Assembly: GCA_963703655.1 (NCBI GenBank)
Contig: CAVPFA010000004.1
Coordinates: 682,001-746,000 of the forward strand
DNA length: 64,000 bases
Direction: 5' to 3'
Source of the DNA: CAVPFA01 sp963703655
GTDB taxonomy: Bacteria; Actinomycetota; Acidimicrobiia; Acidimicrobiales; Bog-793
Part shown: in pieces, positions 1-9,233 of the stretch
Layout of the letters: every line of letters starts with the position of its first letter
How positions within the stretch are numbered: position 1 is the first letter of the stretch
The notes under the pieces: model-generated
Database searches by the model: none
The model's input: only the letters and a program-made list of their open reading frames with translations
Told to the model about the DNA's origin: nothing
Program-made: the position numbers and the translations under genes

Positions 1-717
1 GAACGCGACGAAGTAGTCGACCGGCCGCCGCCCGCTGGCGTAGCCGACGTTGCGCAGCACGAGCAGAGGGGCCCCTCGCTTGACCTCGAGAAGTCGCGCC
101 TGGCGCGCCCCGGCGACGGCTGCCTCCACGCGCCTCAGGCCGGCCACTATCTGAAGGTGGTACTCCTCTCTGAGGATCTTGTAGAGCGACGCCGAGCCGT
201 TCAGGTCCCTGTCCACGAGCCCGGGCACCAACGACCGCGGCAGGTAGGTCGTCACGAGCACGTGGGGCTCGCCGTCGAGGAAGCGCAACCTTTCGAGCTC
301 GACCACGGGCTCGTCAGGGGCGAGGTTGAGGCTGCGCGCCACGACGTCGGTGGCGGGCGCCTCGCGCAGCTCCAGCACCCGGCTCTCGATGTGCTGGCCG
401 CGTAGGAGGGCTTCGTCGGCCAGCCCGCGCAGCTCGCCCATTAGGCCCTCGGCGGTCTTGGGGGTCGAGACGAAGGTGCCCCGGCCGCGCCGGCGGTAGA
501 GGACGCCCTCGTAGCAGAGCTCGGTCAGCGCCTGGCGGACGACTCCGCGGCTGACGCCGAGCCGCTCGCCGATCTCGAACTCGTCGGGCAGCTGGGCGCC
601 CGCGGCAAGCTCGCCCAATACGATCCGGCTCGTCAGCCACTGTTTGATCTGGTAGTAGAGCGGAATCGGCCCCGGGCGGTCGAGGACCGAGCGGAGCTCG
701 TCAAGATCGACGGACAT
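1..717 (-). CDS. GntR-family regulator, HutC/UTRA type (3' end cut by window edge)
   Basis: Transcriptional regulator, 239 codons visible; the C-terminus lies off the left edge. Residues about 15-80 form a GntR winged helix (PIPLYYQIKQWL, then GERLGVSRGVVRQALTEL), and the remainder matches a UTRA ligand-binding domain of the HutC/NagR kind, which in relatives binds amino-sugar phosphates. The ATG at 717 abuts the TGA of the preceding ATPase gene (TGAATG), so it is the last visible gene of the transporter operon. It probably controls this locus; the palindromes at 7465-7479 and 11415-11429 are candidate targets. Family assignment is firm. The effector (for example GlcNAc-6-P or MurNAc-6-P) is inferred from the neighbours. 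Confidence 0.88.
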   Translation of the reverse strand, partial: MSVDLDELRSVLDRPGPIPLYYQIKQWLTSRIVLGELAAGAQLPDEFEIGERLGVSRGVVRQALTELCYEGVLYRRRGRGTFVSTPKTAEGLMGELRGLADEALLRGQHIESRVLELREAPATDVVARSLNLAPDEPVVELERLRFLDGEPHVLVTTYLPRSLVPGLVDRDLNGSASLYKILREEYHLQIVAGLRRVEAAVAGARQARLLEVKRGAPLLVLRNVGYASGRRPVDYFVAF

Positions 718-1704
718 TCAGACCCCCTTTGCGACAGTGACGCGTGCGTCTCTCGCCGCGACGTGACAAGCGACGAAGTGCTCGGGCGCGAGCTCCTCCA
801 GCTCGGGGCGAACGACCCGGCAAATCTCCTCGGCGAGCGGACAGCGTGGCTCGTAGGGACAGCCCACCGCGGCGACGCCGGCGCCCGGGATGGCGACCGC
901 CTCGCTCGCGAGGCGCACGCGGCGGGCGGCCTCACGGGTCGGGTCCGGGAGCGGCACCGCTTCGGCGAGCGCCCGGGTATACGGGTGCAGCGCCCCCCCG
1001 AGGACCTCGCCGTAGGGGCCCGACTCGACGACGTGGCCCAGGTACATGACGTCGATCACGTCCGCCACGTGGCGGACCGTGGCGAGGTCGTGGCTGATGA
1101 AGACATAGGAGAGGGACAAATCGTCCTGCAGCCGGACGAGCAGATTGATCACCTCCGCGCGGACCGAGACGTCCAGCGCCGAAGTCGGCTCGTCCAGGAC
1201 GAGCGCCCTCGGCTCCACGGCGAGCGCCCTCGCGATCGCCACGCGTTGGGCTTGGCCGCCCGAGAGCTCGTGGGGATAGGAGTTGGCGAAACGCCGCCCG
1301 AGCGCCACCATGGCGAGCAGCTCGCCGACGCGTGACTCGCGCTCTCGCCCTCGGGCGGCGAGATGATGCACCCCCAGCACCTCGCCGATGGCCGCCGCGA
1401 CGGTGAGGCGCGGGTCGAGCGACGAGTAGGGGTCCTGGAAGACGAGCTGTATCTCGCGGGCGAGCTCGAGGCGGCGACCGGGCGAGATGACCTCGCCGAA
1501 CAGCTCGATCCTCCCCGACGTCGGCCGTTCCAGCCCGACGAGCAGGCGGGCCAGCGTCGACTTGCCGCACCCGCTCTCGCCGACGATCCCGAGCGTCCGG
1601 CCCATCTCGAGGCTCACAGAGACCCCGCGCAGCGCGTGCACCGCGGGTCCCCGCCCCGCTCGGTAAACCTTCACGAGATCGAAGCTGCGCAGCGCTAGCG
1701 CCAT
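718..1704 (-). CDS. Oligopeptide/muropeptide ABC transporter ATP-binding protein (DppF/OppF-like)
   Basis: Cytoplasmic ATPase of a peptide-type ABC importer, 328 aa. Walker A GESGCGKST, signature LSGGQAQR, Walker B LVLDEPTSALD and the switch His in SHDL are all present. The C-terminal oligopeptide/dipeptide domain with spaced cysteines (CPYEPRC, then EEIC and ACH) is characteristic of OppF/DppF. I chose the ATG at 1704, which overlaps the TAG of the upstream ATPase by a few bases and precedes the conserved LRSFDLVKVY start; an in-frame extension upstream to 1800 does not look like protein of this family. Substrate is inferred from the anmK/murQ/nagA neighbours to be cell-wall muropeptides. 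Confidence 0.9.
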   Translation of the reverse strand: MALALRSFDLVKVYRAGRGPAVHALRGVSVSLEMGRTLGIVGESGCGKSTLARLLVGLERPTSGRIELFGEVISPGRRLELAREIQLVFQDPYSSLDPRLTVAAAIGEVLGVHHLAARGRERESRVGELLAMVALGRRFANSYPHELSGGQAQRVAIARALAVEPRALVLDEPTSALDVSVRAEVINLLVRLQDDLSLSYVFISHDLATVRHVADVIDVMYLGHVVESGPYGEVLGGALHPYTRALAEAVPLPDPTREAARRVRLASEAVAIPGAGVAAVGCPYEPRCPLAEEICRVVRPELEELAPEHFVACHVAARDARVTVAKGV

Positions 1705-2688
1705 TGGCTCGGGTCCTTCCAGCAGGCGGCGAAGCTGCCGTCCCCGCGCTCGAGCAGCGGGGGCTCCTCCTCGGCGCAGCGGTCGAACGCGTACCGACAC
1801 CGCGCCCGGAACGGGCAGCCCGGCGGGAGCAGAGTCGGGTCAGGCGGAAAGCCGCCGATCTGGGTGAGAGGCGCACGGTGCGCCACCTCCGGCCCGGGCA
1901 GCGAACCGAGCAACGCCTCGGAGTAGGGGTGCGTCGGCCGAGCGAACAGCCGCACCGTCGTTGCGTGCTCGACGACGCGACCGGCGTACATGACGAACAC
2001 CCGGTCGACGAGGCGGGCGATCACGCCGAGGTCGTGCGAGACCCACACCACCGACATGCCGGTCCGGGACTGGAGCGAGTCGACGAGGTCGAGGATCTGC
2101 TGCTGGATGGTGACGTCGAGGGCGGTGGTCGGCTCGTCGGCAACGAGCAGCCGTGGGGAGGTGGCGATCGCCATCGCGATCATCACCCGCTGCACCATCC
2201 CGCCTGACAGCTCGTGGGGGAAGGCCGCCTCGACGCGCACGGGATCGGGGAAGCCCACCTGCCCGAGCACCTCGCGAGCCGCGTTCGTGGGCGGCCGCAT
2301 GGCTCGCCCCGTGCGCCCGGAGCGTCTCGACAACCTGGGTGCGAACCCGCAGGAGGGGGTTCAGCGAGGTCATCGGGTCTTGATAGACCATCGCCACCCC
2401 GGCGCCGCGGATCGACTCCATCGCCCGCTCGTCGAGACGCGTCAGGTTCCTGTCCTCGAAGCGGATCTCTCCGCCGAGCACCTCGAGAGGTCTGGGGAGG
2501 AGGCGCAGCACCGACAGCATCGTGAGCGTCTTGCCCGACCCGCTCTCTCCGACGAGGCCGACCTTCTCGCCCGGCAGGACGTCGATGTCGACGCCCCGGA
2601 CGATCTCCCGATCCTGATGGTGGTGGCGCCGCGTGCCGACGCGCACGTCGCGCATGGAGAGCACTGGCATGGGGGGCGCGGAGGTCAT
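1695..2688 (-). CDS. Oligopeptide/muropeptide ABC transporter ATP-binding protein (DppD/OppD-like), frameshifted
   Basis: Partner ATPase of the importer, about 330 aa when the frame is restored. The N-terminal frame carries GLVGESGSGKT (Walker A) and the Q-loop VYQDPMTSLNP. The C-terminal frame carries HELSGGMVQR, ADEPTTALD, SHDLG and the cysteine-bearing OppD tail (GCPFRARC). The frame breaks near 2275-2290; removing one G from a CGCGGCTCGC run restores a continuous HERAREVLGQVG, so a single extra base is the simplest explanation. The ATG at 2688 overlaps the TGA of anmK (ATGA). If the indel is real the importer would lack one ATPase; a sequence error is more likely because both halves are fully conserved. 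Confidence 0.85.
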
Positions 2689-3875
2689 GTTTTGATTACC
2701 GAGGAGGCGGGACCGTGCACGACCAGGCGGGAGGGCGCCTTCAGCGTGGTGCGGACCGGGAGCGGTTGCGCACCCGGGGTGATGGACCCGAGAACGCTCG
2801 CATGGCGTGCACCGGTGCAGGACGGCACCGAAGCTGGGAGGCCCGAGGCGGTTAGGTAGCCGATCAGCGCGAACACGAGCGCCTCCTTGGACGCCTCGGG
2901 CACGCCGAACTCCTCCAGTCGACGGAGGGCCACGCCCGGCAGCCGTTCGCGGAGGCGTGCCATGAGCACCGGGTTGCGGGTGCCCCCGCCGGCGGCCACC
3001 ACCTCGGTGACGCCCCAGCCCTCGAGCGCCCGCGCCACGGTCTCGGCGCTTAGCGAGGTCAAGGTGGCGACGAGATCGTCGGCGTCGAGCTCCCGGCCGG
3101 CGAGGGCAGCCTTGACGTAGTCGAGGTTGAACAGCTCCTTTCCGGTGGACTTCGGCGGCGGCAACACGTAGTAGGGCTCGTCGAGCATCGCCGCCAGCAG
3201 GGCGGTGTCGACCCTCCCCCGCCCCGCACGCCGCCCGCCCTCGTCAAAGCGGGCCCCGCCCTTGCTGAGCGACGTGACGACGGCGTCCATGAGAGCGTTC
3301 GCCGGGCCGATGTCGAAGGCGACGGGCTCACGCCCGCGCGCGAGCACGGTCACGTTCGCGATCCCCCCGAGGTTGAGCGCGCCGCGCACGGTCCCGGCGG
3401 GCGGCTCGAGCAGGAGGACGTCGAGCACGCTCGCGAGAGGCGCTCCTTGGCCGCCTGCCGCGATGTCGCGGCTGCGCACGTCGCTCACGACGCTCGCGCC
3501 TGTCCGCTCGGCGATCCAAGCGGGCTGGCCGAGCTGGAGCGTGCCGAGCGCCCGGTCGCCCGAGACCCAGTGGAAGACGGTCTGACCGTGCGAGCACACC
3601 AGCTGCACCGGCGCCCCGCCCACCTTCTCGGCGAGTTCACTCGCCACTTCTGCGAAGAACTGGCCTATGGCGACGTCAAGCTGGCAGACCTCACCGATAT
3701 GAGTCGGGGCGGGCGGCAACATCGCCGCAATCCGGTGCTGGAGATCGCGGGGGTAAGGGACCGATCGGTGGGCGACGAGGTCGCACTCGAGCACTCGGCG
3801 CGTCTGCTCGAAGTCGGCCAGCACCGCCTCGACGGCGTCGAAGGAGGTCCCCGAGATCATCCCGATCACCCGCAC
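2685..3875 (-). CDS. anmK: Anhydro-N-acetylmuramic acid kinase
   Basis: Cytoplasmic kinase, 396 aa, that in known members cleaves the 1,6-anhydro ring of anhMurNAc and phosphorylates it to MurNAc-6-P during peptidoglycan recycling. Family motifs: GMISGTSFDAVEA at the N-terminus, LGGIANVT, then DIGPANALMDA (usual FDTGPGN, so a Gly-to-Ala change in the glycine loop), and AAGGGTRNP in the C-terminal ATPase lobe. GTG start at 3875 with GGGAG upstream. It lies inside the transporter operon, between the second permease and the ATPase genes, and overlaps the next gene by ATGA. The family call is solid; the altered glycine loop could shift substrate preference relative to the second copy at 11457. 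Confidence 0.9.
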   Translation of the reverse strand: MRVIGMISGTSFDAVEAVLADFEQTRRVLECDLVAHRSVPYPRDLQHRIAAMLPPAPTHIGEVCQLDVAIGQFFAEVASELAEKVGGAPVQLVCSHGQTVFHWVSGDRALGTLQLGQPAWIAERTGASVVSDVRSRDIAAGGQGAPLASVLDVLLLEPPAGTVRGALNLGGIANVTVLARGREPVAFDIGPANALMDAVVTSLSKGGARFDEGGRRAGRGRVDTALLAAMLDEPYYVLPPPKSTGKELFNLDYVKAALAGRELDADDLVATLTSLSAETVARALEGWGVTEVVAAGGGTRNPVLMARLRERLPGVALRRLEEFGVPEASKEALVFALIGYLTASGLPASVPSCTGARHASVLGSITPGAQPLPVRTTLKAPSRLVVHGPASSVIKT

Positions 3876-3912
3876 CGCAGGCTCCCAGACCCCGGCGCGC
3901 GGACGGCGGGCC

Positions 3913-4824
3913 TCACCGGTTCCTCGTTCGCGGGTCGATGGCGTCGCGCAGCCCGTCGCCGAGCAGGTTGAAGCCGATCACCGCCAGGATGATCGCCACC
4001 GACGGGCCGGCCAGCGTCCACCAGGCGATCGAGGCCAAGCTGCCGGCCTGGCTGACCATCTCCCCGAGGGAGGCGGTCGGGGGCGGCGGGCCGAGGCCTA
4101 GGAAGCTCAGGCTCGCCTCGGCGAGGACCGACCACGCCAGGGCGAGGCTCGTCTGGACGGCCAGGATCCCGGCCACGTTCGGGAGGATGTGTCGGAACAA
4201 CAGCCTGCGGCGGGAGAAACCGAGCACGCGACCCGCCAGCACGTAGCCGGACTCGCGCAGCACGAGGACGGGCCCCCGGACGACCCGCACGAAGATCGGG
4301 ATGTAGCCGACCCCGATCGCGAGCGCACTGTTCAGCCAGCCCGCGCCGAGCGCCGCGACGACGATCAGGGCGAGCAGGATCGCCGGGATCGCGAACAGCA
4401 TGTCGGTCGTCCGCATGATCACCGCCGAGGTCCACCGGCCGAGAAACCCGGCGACGACCCCGCCTATCGTGCCGACCACGCCGGCGATGAGCACTGCCAG
4501 GCCGGCAATCTCGAGAGAGACCTCGATCCCGTCGATCACGAGCGACAGGATGTCGCGCCCGAACTGGTCCGTCCCGAACGGGTGGCTCCAGGTCGGGTGT
4601 TGGAGGAAGGCTGCGGGGTTCTGGTACTGGGGGTTGTACGGGGTACCGCCCAAGGCCGCAGAGATCGCGGCGGCCACGACGATGCCGACGAGCACGAGAC
4701 CGACGCGGCCGTTGCGGCTGCGCCACAGCGCCCGCAGGAGTCCTGCGCGGCCGGCGGCCGGTGCTTGGCCGTCGTCGAGCTCACCGACGTCTGCCAAGGC
4801 GGACCCGGCGCCGGCGCTGCTCAT
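3913..4824 (-). CDS. Peptide-type ABC transporter permease (DppC/OppC-like)
   Basis: Inner-membrane permease, 303 aa, subunit C of the importer. It has the OppC_N-like first helix (GRVGLVLVGIVVAAAIS), the HPFGTDQFGRDILS segment typical of DppC/OppC, about six transmembrane helices and the EAA loop ending LPNVAGILAVQ that contacts the ATPases. The ATG at 4824 overlaps the TGA of dppB (ATGA). It is followed by anmK after 37 bases rather than directly by the ATPase gene, an unusual order that ties anhydro-sugar phosphorylation to transport. Confidence 0.9.
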   Translation of the reverse strand: MSSAGAGSALADVGELDDGQAPAAGRAGLLRALWRSRNGRVGLVLVGIVVAAAISAALGGTPYNPQYQNPAAFLQHPTWSHPFGTDQFGRDILSLVIDGIEVSLEIAGLAVLIAGVVGTIGGVVAGFLGRWTSAVIMRTTDMLFAIPAILLALIVVAALGAGWLNSALAIGVGYIPIFVRVVRGPVLVLRESGYVLAGRVLGFSRRRLLFRHILPNVAGILAVQTSLALAWSVLAEASLSFLGLGPPPPTASLGEMVSQAGSLASIAWWTLAGPSVAIILAVIGFNLLGDGLRDAIDPRTRNR

Positions 4825-5852
4825 CGGAACCGGATCCTCGGGTCGATGACCGCGTAGAGGACGTCCACGACCATGTTCACCACGACGAAACCTGCCGCGA
4901 AGATCAGCGTGACGCTCTGCACGACGGGAAAGTCCCGGTTGTTGATCGAGTCCACGAGGAGGCGCCCGAGCCCCGGCAGCACGAAGATCTGCTCCACGAT
5001 CACCGTCCCCCCGAGCAGGTAGCCGAGCTGGATGCCCGACATCGTGAGCACAGGGATAAAGGCGTTGAGGAAGATGTGCTTCCAGGTCACCGTGCGCCGG
5101 GAAAGTCCCTTGCCTCGGGCCGTCCGCACGTAGTTCTGCCCGATCACCTCCAGCACCGAGGCGCGCGTCGTTCGCATGATCGCGGCCCCGATCCCGAGGC
5201 TCAAGGTGAGCGCTGGGAAGAAGATCTGCTGGAAGTTCAGCCACGGATTGCTCGTCAGCGACGCGAAGGTCTCCGAGGACGGGAAGTACTTGAAGACCGA
5301 GGCGAGGAAGATCACGAGGCCCGTACCGATCACGAAGCTGGGGATGCCGAGCCCGATCACCGAGACGCCTTGGCCCGATATGTCGACTGCCCGGCCCGGG
5401 CGGAGCGCTCCGAAGACCCCGAACAGCACTCCTATGAGGAGCCCGAGCACCATCGCCGCGAAGGCGAGCTCGAAGGTGACCGGCAGGGCCGTCGCGACGA
5501 GCGAGGTGACGGAGGTCCGCGAGGACAGTGAGACGCCGAGGTTGCCGGTGACGACGGCGTGAAACCACGAGCCGTACTGCTGAACGACCCGCTCGCCGAC
5601 CCCGTAGTAGTGGTCGAGGGCGACGATCTGCGCGTGGCTGAGGAGGCCGGCGCTCACCCCGAGGGCGCTGGTGAGGGCGTTTCCCGGCAGGAGCCGCAGG
5701 ATGAGGAAGATGATGACCGACACCCCGAACAAGGTGAGCAGCATGCTCGCCAGGCGGCGGCCGATCTCCGCCAGCAGGCCCGGCGCCCCGCCGCCGGTCC
5801 GATCGCGACGACCCGCCGGCGTGGGCGCGCCGGCGGGTGTCTCGTCTGTCAA
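4821..5852 (-). CDS. Peptide-type ABC transporter permease (DppB/OppB-like)
   Basis: Inner-membrane permease, about 343 aa. The first helix (IGRRLASMLLTLFGVSVIIFLILRLLPG) is the hallmark of DppB/OppB. Further motifs include FELAFAAMVLGLLIG and the EAA loop with RTARGKGLSRR. The start is not certain: I chose TTG at 5852 because it is the first start after the binding-protein stop (5864-5866); longer in-frame starts would run back into that gene. The end overlaps dppC by ATGA. The pair B+C forms the membrane channel for the binding protein encoded upstream. Confidence 0.87.
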   Translation of the reverse strand: MTDETPAGAPTPAGRRDRTGGGAPGLLAEIGRRLASMLLTLFGVSVIIFLILRLLPGNALTSALGVSAGLLSHAQIVALDHYYGVGERVVQQYGSWFHAVVTGNLGVSLSSRTSVTSLVATALPVTFELAFAAMVLGLLIGVLFGVFGALRPGRAVDISGQGVSVIGLGIPSFVIGTGLVIFLASVFKYFPSSETFASLTSNPWLNFQQIFFPALTLSLGIGAAIMRTTRASVLEVIGQNYVRTARGKGLSRRTVTWKHIFLNAFIPVLTMSGIQLGYLLGGTVIVEQIFVLPGLGRLLVDSINNRDFPVVQSVTLIFAAGFVVVNMVVDVLYAVIDPRIRFR

Positions 5853-5863
5853 AACCGCTGTGG

Positions 5864-7417
5864 TCAGGAACCCGTCGTCGTCGACAGCCAATGCAGCGAA
5901 TCGGTCAGCGACGGCAGGAAGGTGAACCCATGGACCGCCTTGGGGAGCGCCGCGTAGTCGAAGCTGGTGAACAGCCACACCCAGACGGCGTTCGAGGTGA
6001 GGTTCGCCTGGAACGCGGCGTAGTCTGCCTTCCGCACCGCTTCCGAGGACGACTCGTCACCCGCCACGATCAGGCTCTGGAGCGCCTTCGAGCTGTAGCC
6101 AGCCGGCACCCCCAGGTTGGCGCCGGGACCGAAGTACCGGTCGTACATCGTGTAGGGGTCCGGGTCGGCGCCGTTCCAGGCGAACGCCGCCTGGAAGTCG
6201 CCCTTCAGCCAGTCCTGGATGTAGGCGTCGCTCGCCAGGTTCGAGATGTGCATCGTGATCCCGACCTGGGCAAGCTCGGACTGGGCCGCGATCGCCTGAG
6301 CGGAGTCTGTCGGGTCGATGGCGGTCGAAGTGATGGCGGTGAAGGAGAAACCGGACGGGTTGCCCGCAGCCTTGAGCTCACTCCGGGCCTTCGCGAGGTT
6401 CTGGGTGGGGCACAGCGCGGAGATCGGCCGAGGCGCGAACGGCCCGACCGGGACCGGACCGATGAGGTCGCCCTGTCCGAAGAGCGCGTCCTGGACGATC
6501 TGCTTGCGGTTGAGGGCACACGCGAGCGCACGCCGGTTGTCGACGTTGGCGAGCGGCCCCTTGTGGTCCTGAAGCATGAGCGTCCGGTAGGAGAGGTCGA
6601 GAACCTTCTGCACCGTGTCGGATGACGGCAGGTGTTCGGCGACCTGCGGCTCTGTGAGCAGGCCCAGTTGGACCGTGTTCGCCTCGAGCGCCGAGGCGAT
6701 CGACTGCTCGGAGGGGATCGCCTCGATCTTCACCGCCGGCAGCGTGACCTTTCCGCCCCAGTAGTGCGGGTTCGCCTTCAACAAGATGAAGTTGTCAGGG
6801 CTCCAGCTAGAGAAGACGAACGGCCCCGTGCCGTCCGGCTGCGTGGCGACCGTGCCGGCGCTCGTGGCCTTCGTCGAGAGCATGGACAGGTTCACAGAGG
6901 TGAGCCCGTCGAGGATCGAGGTGTCCGGCCTGCTGAGCACGAACTCCACGGCGTACGGGCCCTTGGTGACGAAGCGCTTCACCGCCGACAGGTACGACGC
7001 CGAGGCGTCGCCGGTCTTGGGGTTCAGCACCCGCTTCAAGGAGGCGACGACGTTCGCCGAGGTGAACGTGGAGCCGTCGTCGAACTTGACGCCCCTGCGG
7101 AGCTGGAAGGTGATCGCCCGGCTGCCGTTGCTGAACGCCCAGCTCGTCGCCAGGTCCGGGACGAAGTTCAGGTTCTTGTCGTAGCGGACGAGCTGGTCGT
7201 ACACGAGGCCGAGCGCCTGGAAGTCGACGAAGTTCGTTACCACGTCGGGGTCGAGCTTCGCGGGGCCCGCCGTACCCGCCACGACGAAGGTCCCCGAGAC
7301 GGACGCGTGCCGAGGCTGAACACGTGGCGCGGCGCCTACGGTGGAGCTGAGCGCTCCTACCAGACCCACGCTCAATGCGAGCGCGATGGCACTACGAAGA
7401 AAGTTTCTGTGACTCAT
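5864..7417 (-). CDS. Peptide-type ABC transporter substrate-binding protein (DppA/OppA-like, SBP_bac_5)
   Basis: Exported solute-binding protein, 517 aa. It has a signal peptide (SHRNFLRSAIALALSVGLVG, then a small-residue cleavage region) with no obvious lipobox cysteine, then a family-5 binding fold: LDPDVVTNF, LRRGVKFDDGSTFT, KANPHYWGG and NNRRALACALNRKQI-like segments. The ATG at 7417 follows GGGAGG, a strong ribosome site. First gene of the leftward operon. Homologues bind di/oligopeptides, nickel-peptide or muropeptides. The surrounding anmK, murQ-nagA and hydrolase genes favour muropeptides, which is inference. Confidence 0.88.
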   Translation of the reverse strand: MSHRNFLRSAIALALSVGLVGALSSTVGAAPRVQPRHASVSGTFVVAGTAGPAKLDPDVVTNFVDFQALGLVYDQLVRYDKNLNFVPDLATSWAFSNGSRAITFQLRRGVKFDDGSTFTSANVVASLKRVLNPKTGDASASYLSAVKRFVTKGPYAVEFVLSRPDTSILDGLTSVNLSMLSTKATSAGTVATQPDGTGPFVFSSWSPDNFILLKANPHYWGGKVTLPAVKIEAIPSEQSIASALEANTVQLGLLTEPQVAEHLPSSDTVQKVLDLSYRTLMLQDHKGPLANVDNRRALACALNRKQIVQDALFGQGDLIGPVPVGPFAPRPISALCPTQNLAKARSELKAAGNPSGFSFTAITSTAIDPTDSAQAIAAQSELAQVGITMHISNLASDAYIQDWLKGDFQAAFAWNGADPDPYTMYDRYFGPGANLGVPAGYSSKALQSLIVAGDESSSEAVRKADYAAFQANLTSNAVWVWLFTSFDYAALPKAVHGFTFLPSLTDSLHWLSTTTGS

Positions 7418-7464
7418 GGGCCCACCTCCCAGTCGTTTCTTGCGGTCCGACGGTAGCATGCGTA

Positions 7465-7479
7465 TAGACGTCCGGTCTA
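7465..7479. promoter_or_regulatory. Candidate GntR operator between divergent operons
   Basis: Perfect inverted repeat TAGAC-GTCCG-GTCTA, about 50 bases upstream of the binding-protein start and 76 bases upstream of the GNAT start. Read leftward it overlaps a TATACG element that could be the -10 of the transporter operon. GTCTA/TAGAC half-sites resemble those of HutC/DasR-type GntR sites, though here they are separated by five bases in the opposite order. The block CCGGACGTC (leftward strand) recurs at 11419-11427 before the second anmK. Confidence 0.45.
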
Positions 7480-7555
7480 ACGGTCATATGGGGCACCATC
7501 GAGCCCGAACCTCGCCAGACAGCCCAAACCTGGCCAGAAAAGAAGGCCGAAGATC

Positions 7556-8077
7556 GTGACGCAGGCAGAAGGTCCCCGCCTCCGGGCCGGCCGGCCGGAG
7601 GACGCGGCGGCACTGGCGGCGGTGTTCGTGTCCGCCTGGCGTGGCTCTTATGGCGGGGTGGTCTCCGAAGCGAGACTGCGCGGTCTCGACGAGGGCGACA
7701 TCGCCGCGTGGCTCCGGGCATTGCTCGCCTCGGCATGCTCGACCACGACCGTGGCGGAGTCTCCTGACGGCGAGGTGCTCGGCTTCTGCCGATACGGCGA
7801 GGACCCCGGTGACCCCAGGAGGGGCCACGTCTTCTCGCTCTACGTCGCGCCCTCGGCATCGGGCCGGGGGCTCGGGCGGCGCCTTCTTGCCACCGCGCTC
7901 GAGGATCTCGCCGGGCGTCGTCTCGACCCGGTCTCCATCTGGGTATTCGAACGGAACGAACCGGCCCGCCGGCTATATGACACCTTCGGCTTCTCCCCCG
8001 ACGGGGGGCGGCTTGTCGAGCCCGAGTACGGTGCCGACGAGATCCGGTTACGCCGATCCGCCGAGGGCTCGCCGTGA
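7556..8077 (+). CDS. GNAT-family N-acetyltransferase
   Basis: Acetyl-CoA-dependent acetyltransferase, 173 aa. The acetyl-CoA binding loop is visible as SASGRGLGRRLL (Q/RxxGxG/A), preceded by the VFSLYVAP strand and followed by the typical IWVFERNEPARRLYDTFGF segment. GTG start at 7556 with a weak GAAG upstream; the stop overlaps the next start (GTGA). First gene of the rightward operon, divergent from the binding protein. The acceptor is unknown; an amino sugar or a peptide-derived amine from cell-wall turnover would fit the neighbours, but nothing in the sequence proves it. Confidence 0.85.
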   Translation: MTQAEGPRLRAGRPEDAAALAAVFVSAWRGSYGGVVSEARLRGLDEGDIAAWLRALLASACSTTTVAESPDGEVLGFCRYGEDPGDPRRGHVFSLYVAPSASGRGLGRRLLATALEDLAGRRLDPVSIWVFERNEPARRLYDTFGFSPDGGRLVEPEYGADEIRLRRSAEGSP

Positions 8078-9174
8078 ACCGACTCGCCGAGACCGAACCT
8101 CTCCACGTGACCGCCGAGCGCCCTCCGCACGGCGCCGCGGCGCGAAGAGGGCTCACCGCGCTCAGGGGGACGCTCACGGATCTCCTCTCCGGCTCGTTTC
8201 CTTCCGGGCTCTCCCTGGCGGTCCTCGACTCCGAGGGCCCCCTCTTCTCCGCCTACGGCGGACAGGCCTGCCGGGTCGGGACGGAGCGACCGATCACCGC
8301 AGAGACCTTGTACGATCTCGCCTCCCTCACCAAGGTCGTCTGCAGCTTGACGCTGACGCTCGTCTTCGCCGATCGCGGAATGCTCTTTTTGGAGGACCCG
8401 GTCGAACGCTGGCTCCCGGCGTTCCCACGCTCGAACACGACTCTCCTGCACCTGCTCACCCACACGTCGGGGCTCGTCGCCCACAGGCCGTTCTTCGAGC
8501 ACCTGCGCGGCCGGCGCGCCATCGAGGCGGCGGTCCTCGAGGAGGCGGCGAGCTCCGAACCGACGGGACAGGTCCTCTACTCGGACCTCAACTTCATGCT
8601 CCTCGGCTGGGTGCTCGAGGCCTGCGGCGGGGCTCCTCTCGACGAGCTGTTCGCCAGCGAGGTCGCGACCCCGCTCGCGATGAAGCGGACGGGCTTTCGA
8701 CCCACGCGGAAAGAGGAGACCGCCGCAACCGAGCTCGACGGGGATCAGCGGCTCACCCCGGGACTGGTGTGGGGAGAGGTGCACGACGGCAACGCTTACG
8801 CGCTCGGCGGGGTGGCAGGTCACGCCGGGCTCTTCGCACCGCTCGACGATCTCGTCTGCTTCACTCGCCACCTGCTCGCAGGCGACTCCCCAGTGCTCGC
8901 CGCCGGCGCGCTCGAGGCGATGGCCACGCGGCGAACCGTGCGCAGCGGCGACATCCGCGGCCTCGGGTGGCGGCTCGCGCCGGAGGGCTGGGGCGCCTGG
9001 CCCGAGGACACCTTGTGGCATACGGGCTTCACGGGAACCTCGTTGCTCGTGTCACGGCCGCTCGGTCTCGGCGTCGTCCTTTTGACCAACGCCATCCATC
9101 CGCGCCGGCGCATGGAGGATCAGGCCGAGATGCGAGCCGCGATCCACCACCGCGTGAGCGAGGTGTTCACGTGA
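8074..9174 (+). CDS. Serine hydrolase of the beta-lactamase/PBP fold, candidate muropeptide amidase
   Basis: 366 aa, no signal peptide or membrane segment, so probably cytoplasmic. Catalytic features of the class C beta-lactamase family: S84-L-T-K87 (SxxK), Y169-S-D (second motif) and H316-T-G (KTG-like triad). Between them LLTHTSGL and GGVAGHAGLF are typical. In Bacillus subtilis a protein of this family sits in the MurNAc rescue operon and acts as an N-acetylmuramyl-L-alanine amidase; the present context (next to a MurQ-NagA fusion and AnmK) suggests the same role, stripping peptides from imported muropeptides. GTG start overlaps the GNAT stop (GTGA). Other esterase or D-peptidase activities cannot be excluded. 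Confidence 0.85.
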   Translation: MNRLAETEPLHVTAERPPHGAAARRGLTALRGTLTDLLSGSFPSGLSLAVLDSEGPLFSAYGGQACRVGTERPITAETLYDLASLTKVVCSLTLTLVFADRGMLFLEDPVERWLPAFPRSNTTLLHLLTHTSGLVAHRPFFEHLRGRRAIEAAVLEEAASSEPTGQVLYSDLNFMLLGWVLEACGGAPLDELFASEVATPLAMKRTGFRPTRKEETAATELDGDQRLTPGLVWGEVHDGNAYALGGVAGHAGLFAPLDDLVCFTRHLLAGDSPVLAAGALEAMATRRTVRSGDIRGLGWRLAPEGWGAWPEDTLWHTGFTGTSLLVSRPLGLGVVLLTNAIHPRRRMEDQAEMRAAIHHRVSEVFT

Positions 9175-9233
9175 GCTCGAGTGGCGGGCGGGGCCCCGGA
9201 GACCCTCGACTCGGGGATAGGCAAGGGGTACCC

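Noticed and set aside
7641..9233. Long frame open upstream of murQ-nagA, giving a 1241-codon reading frame
   Set aside because: The part before 9234 is an out-of-frame reading of the GNAT and serine-hydrolase genes, with Arg/Ser/Pro-rich sequence and no family likeness; only the portion from 9234 (or GTG 9171) is coding.
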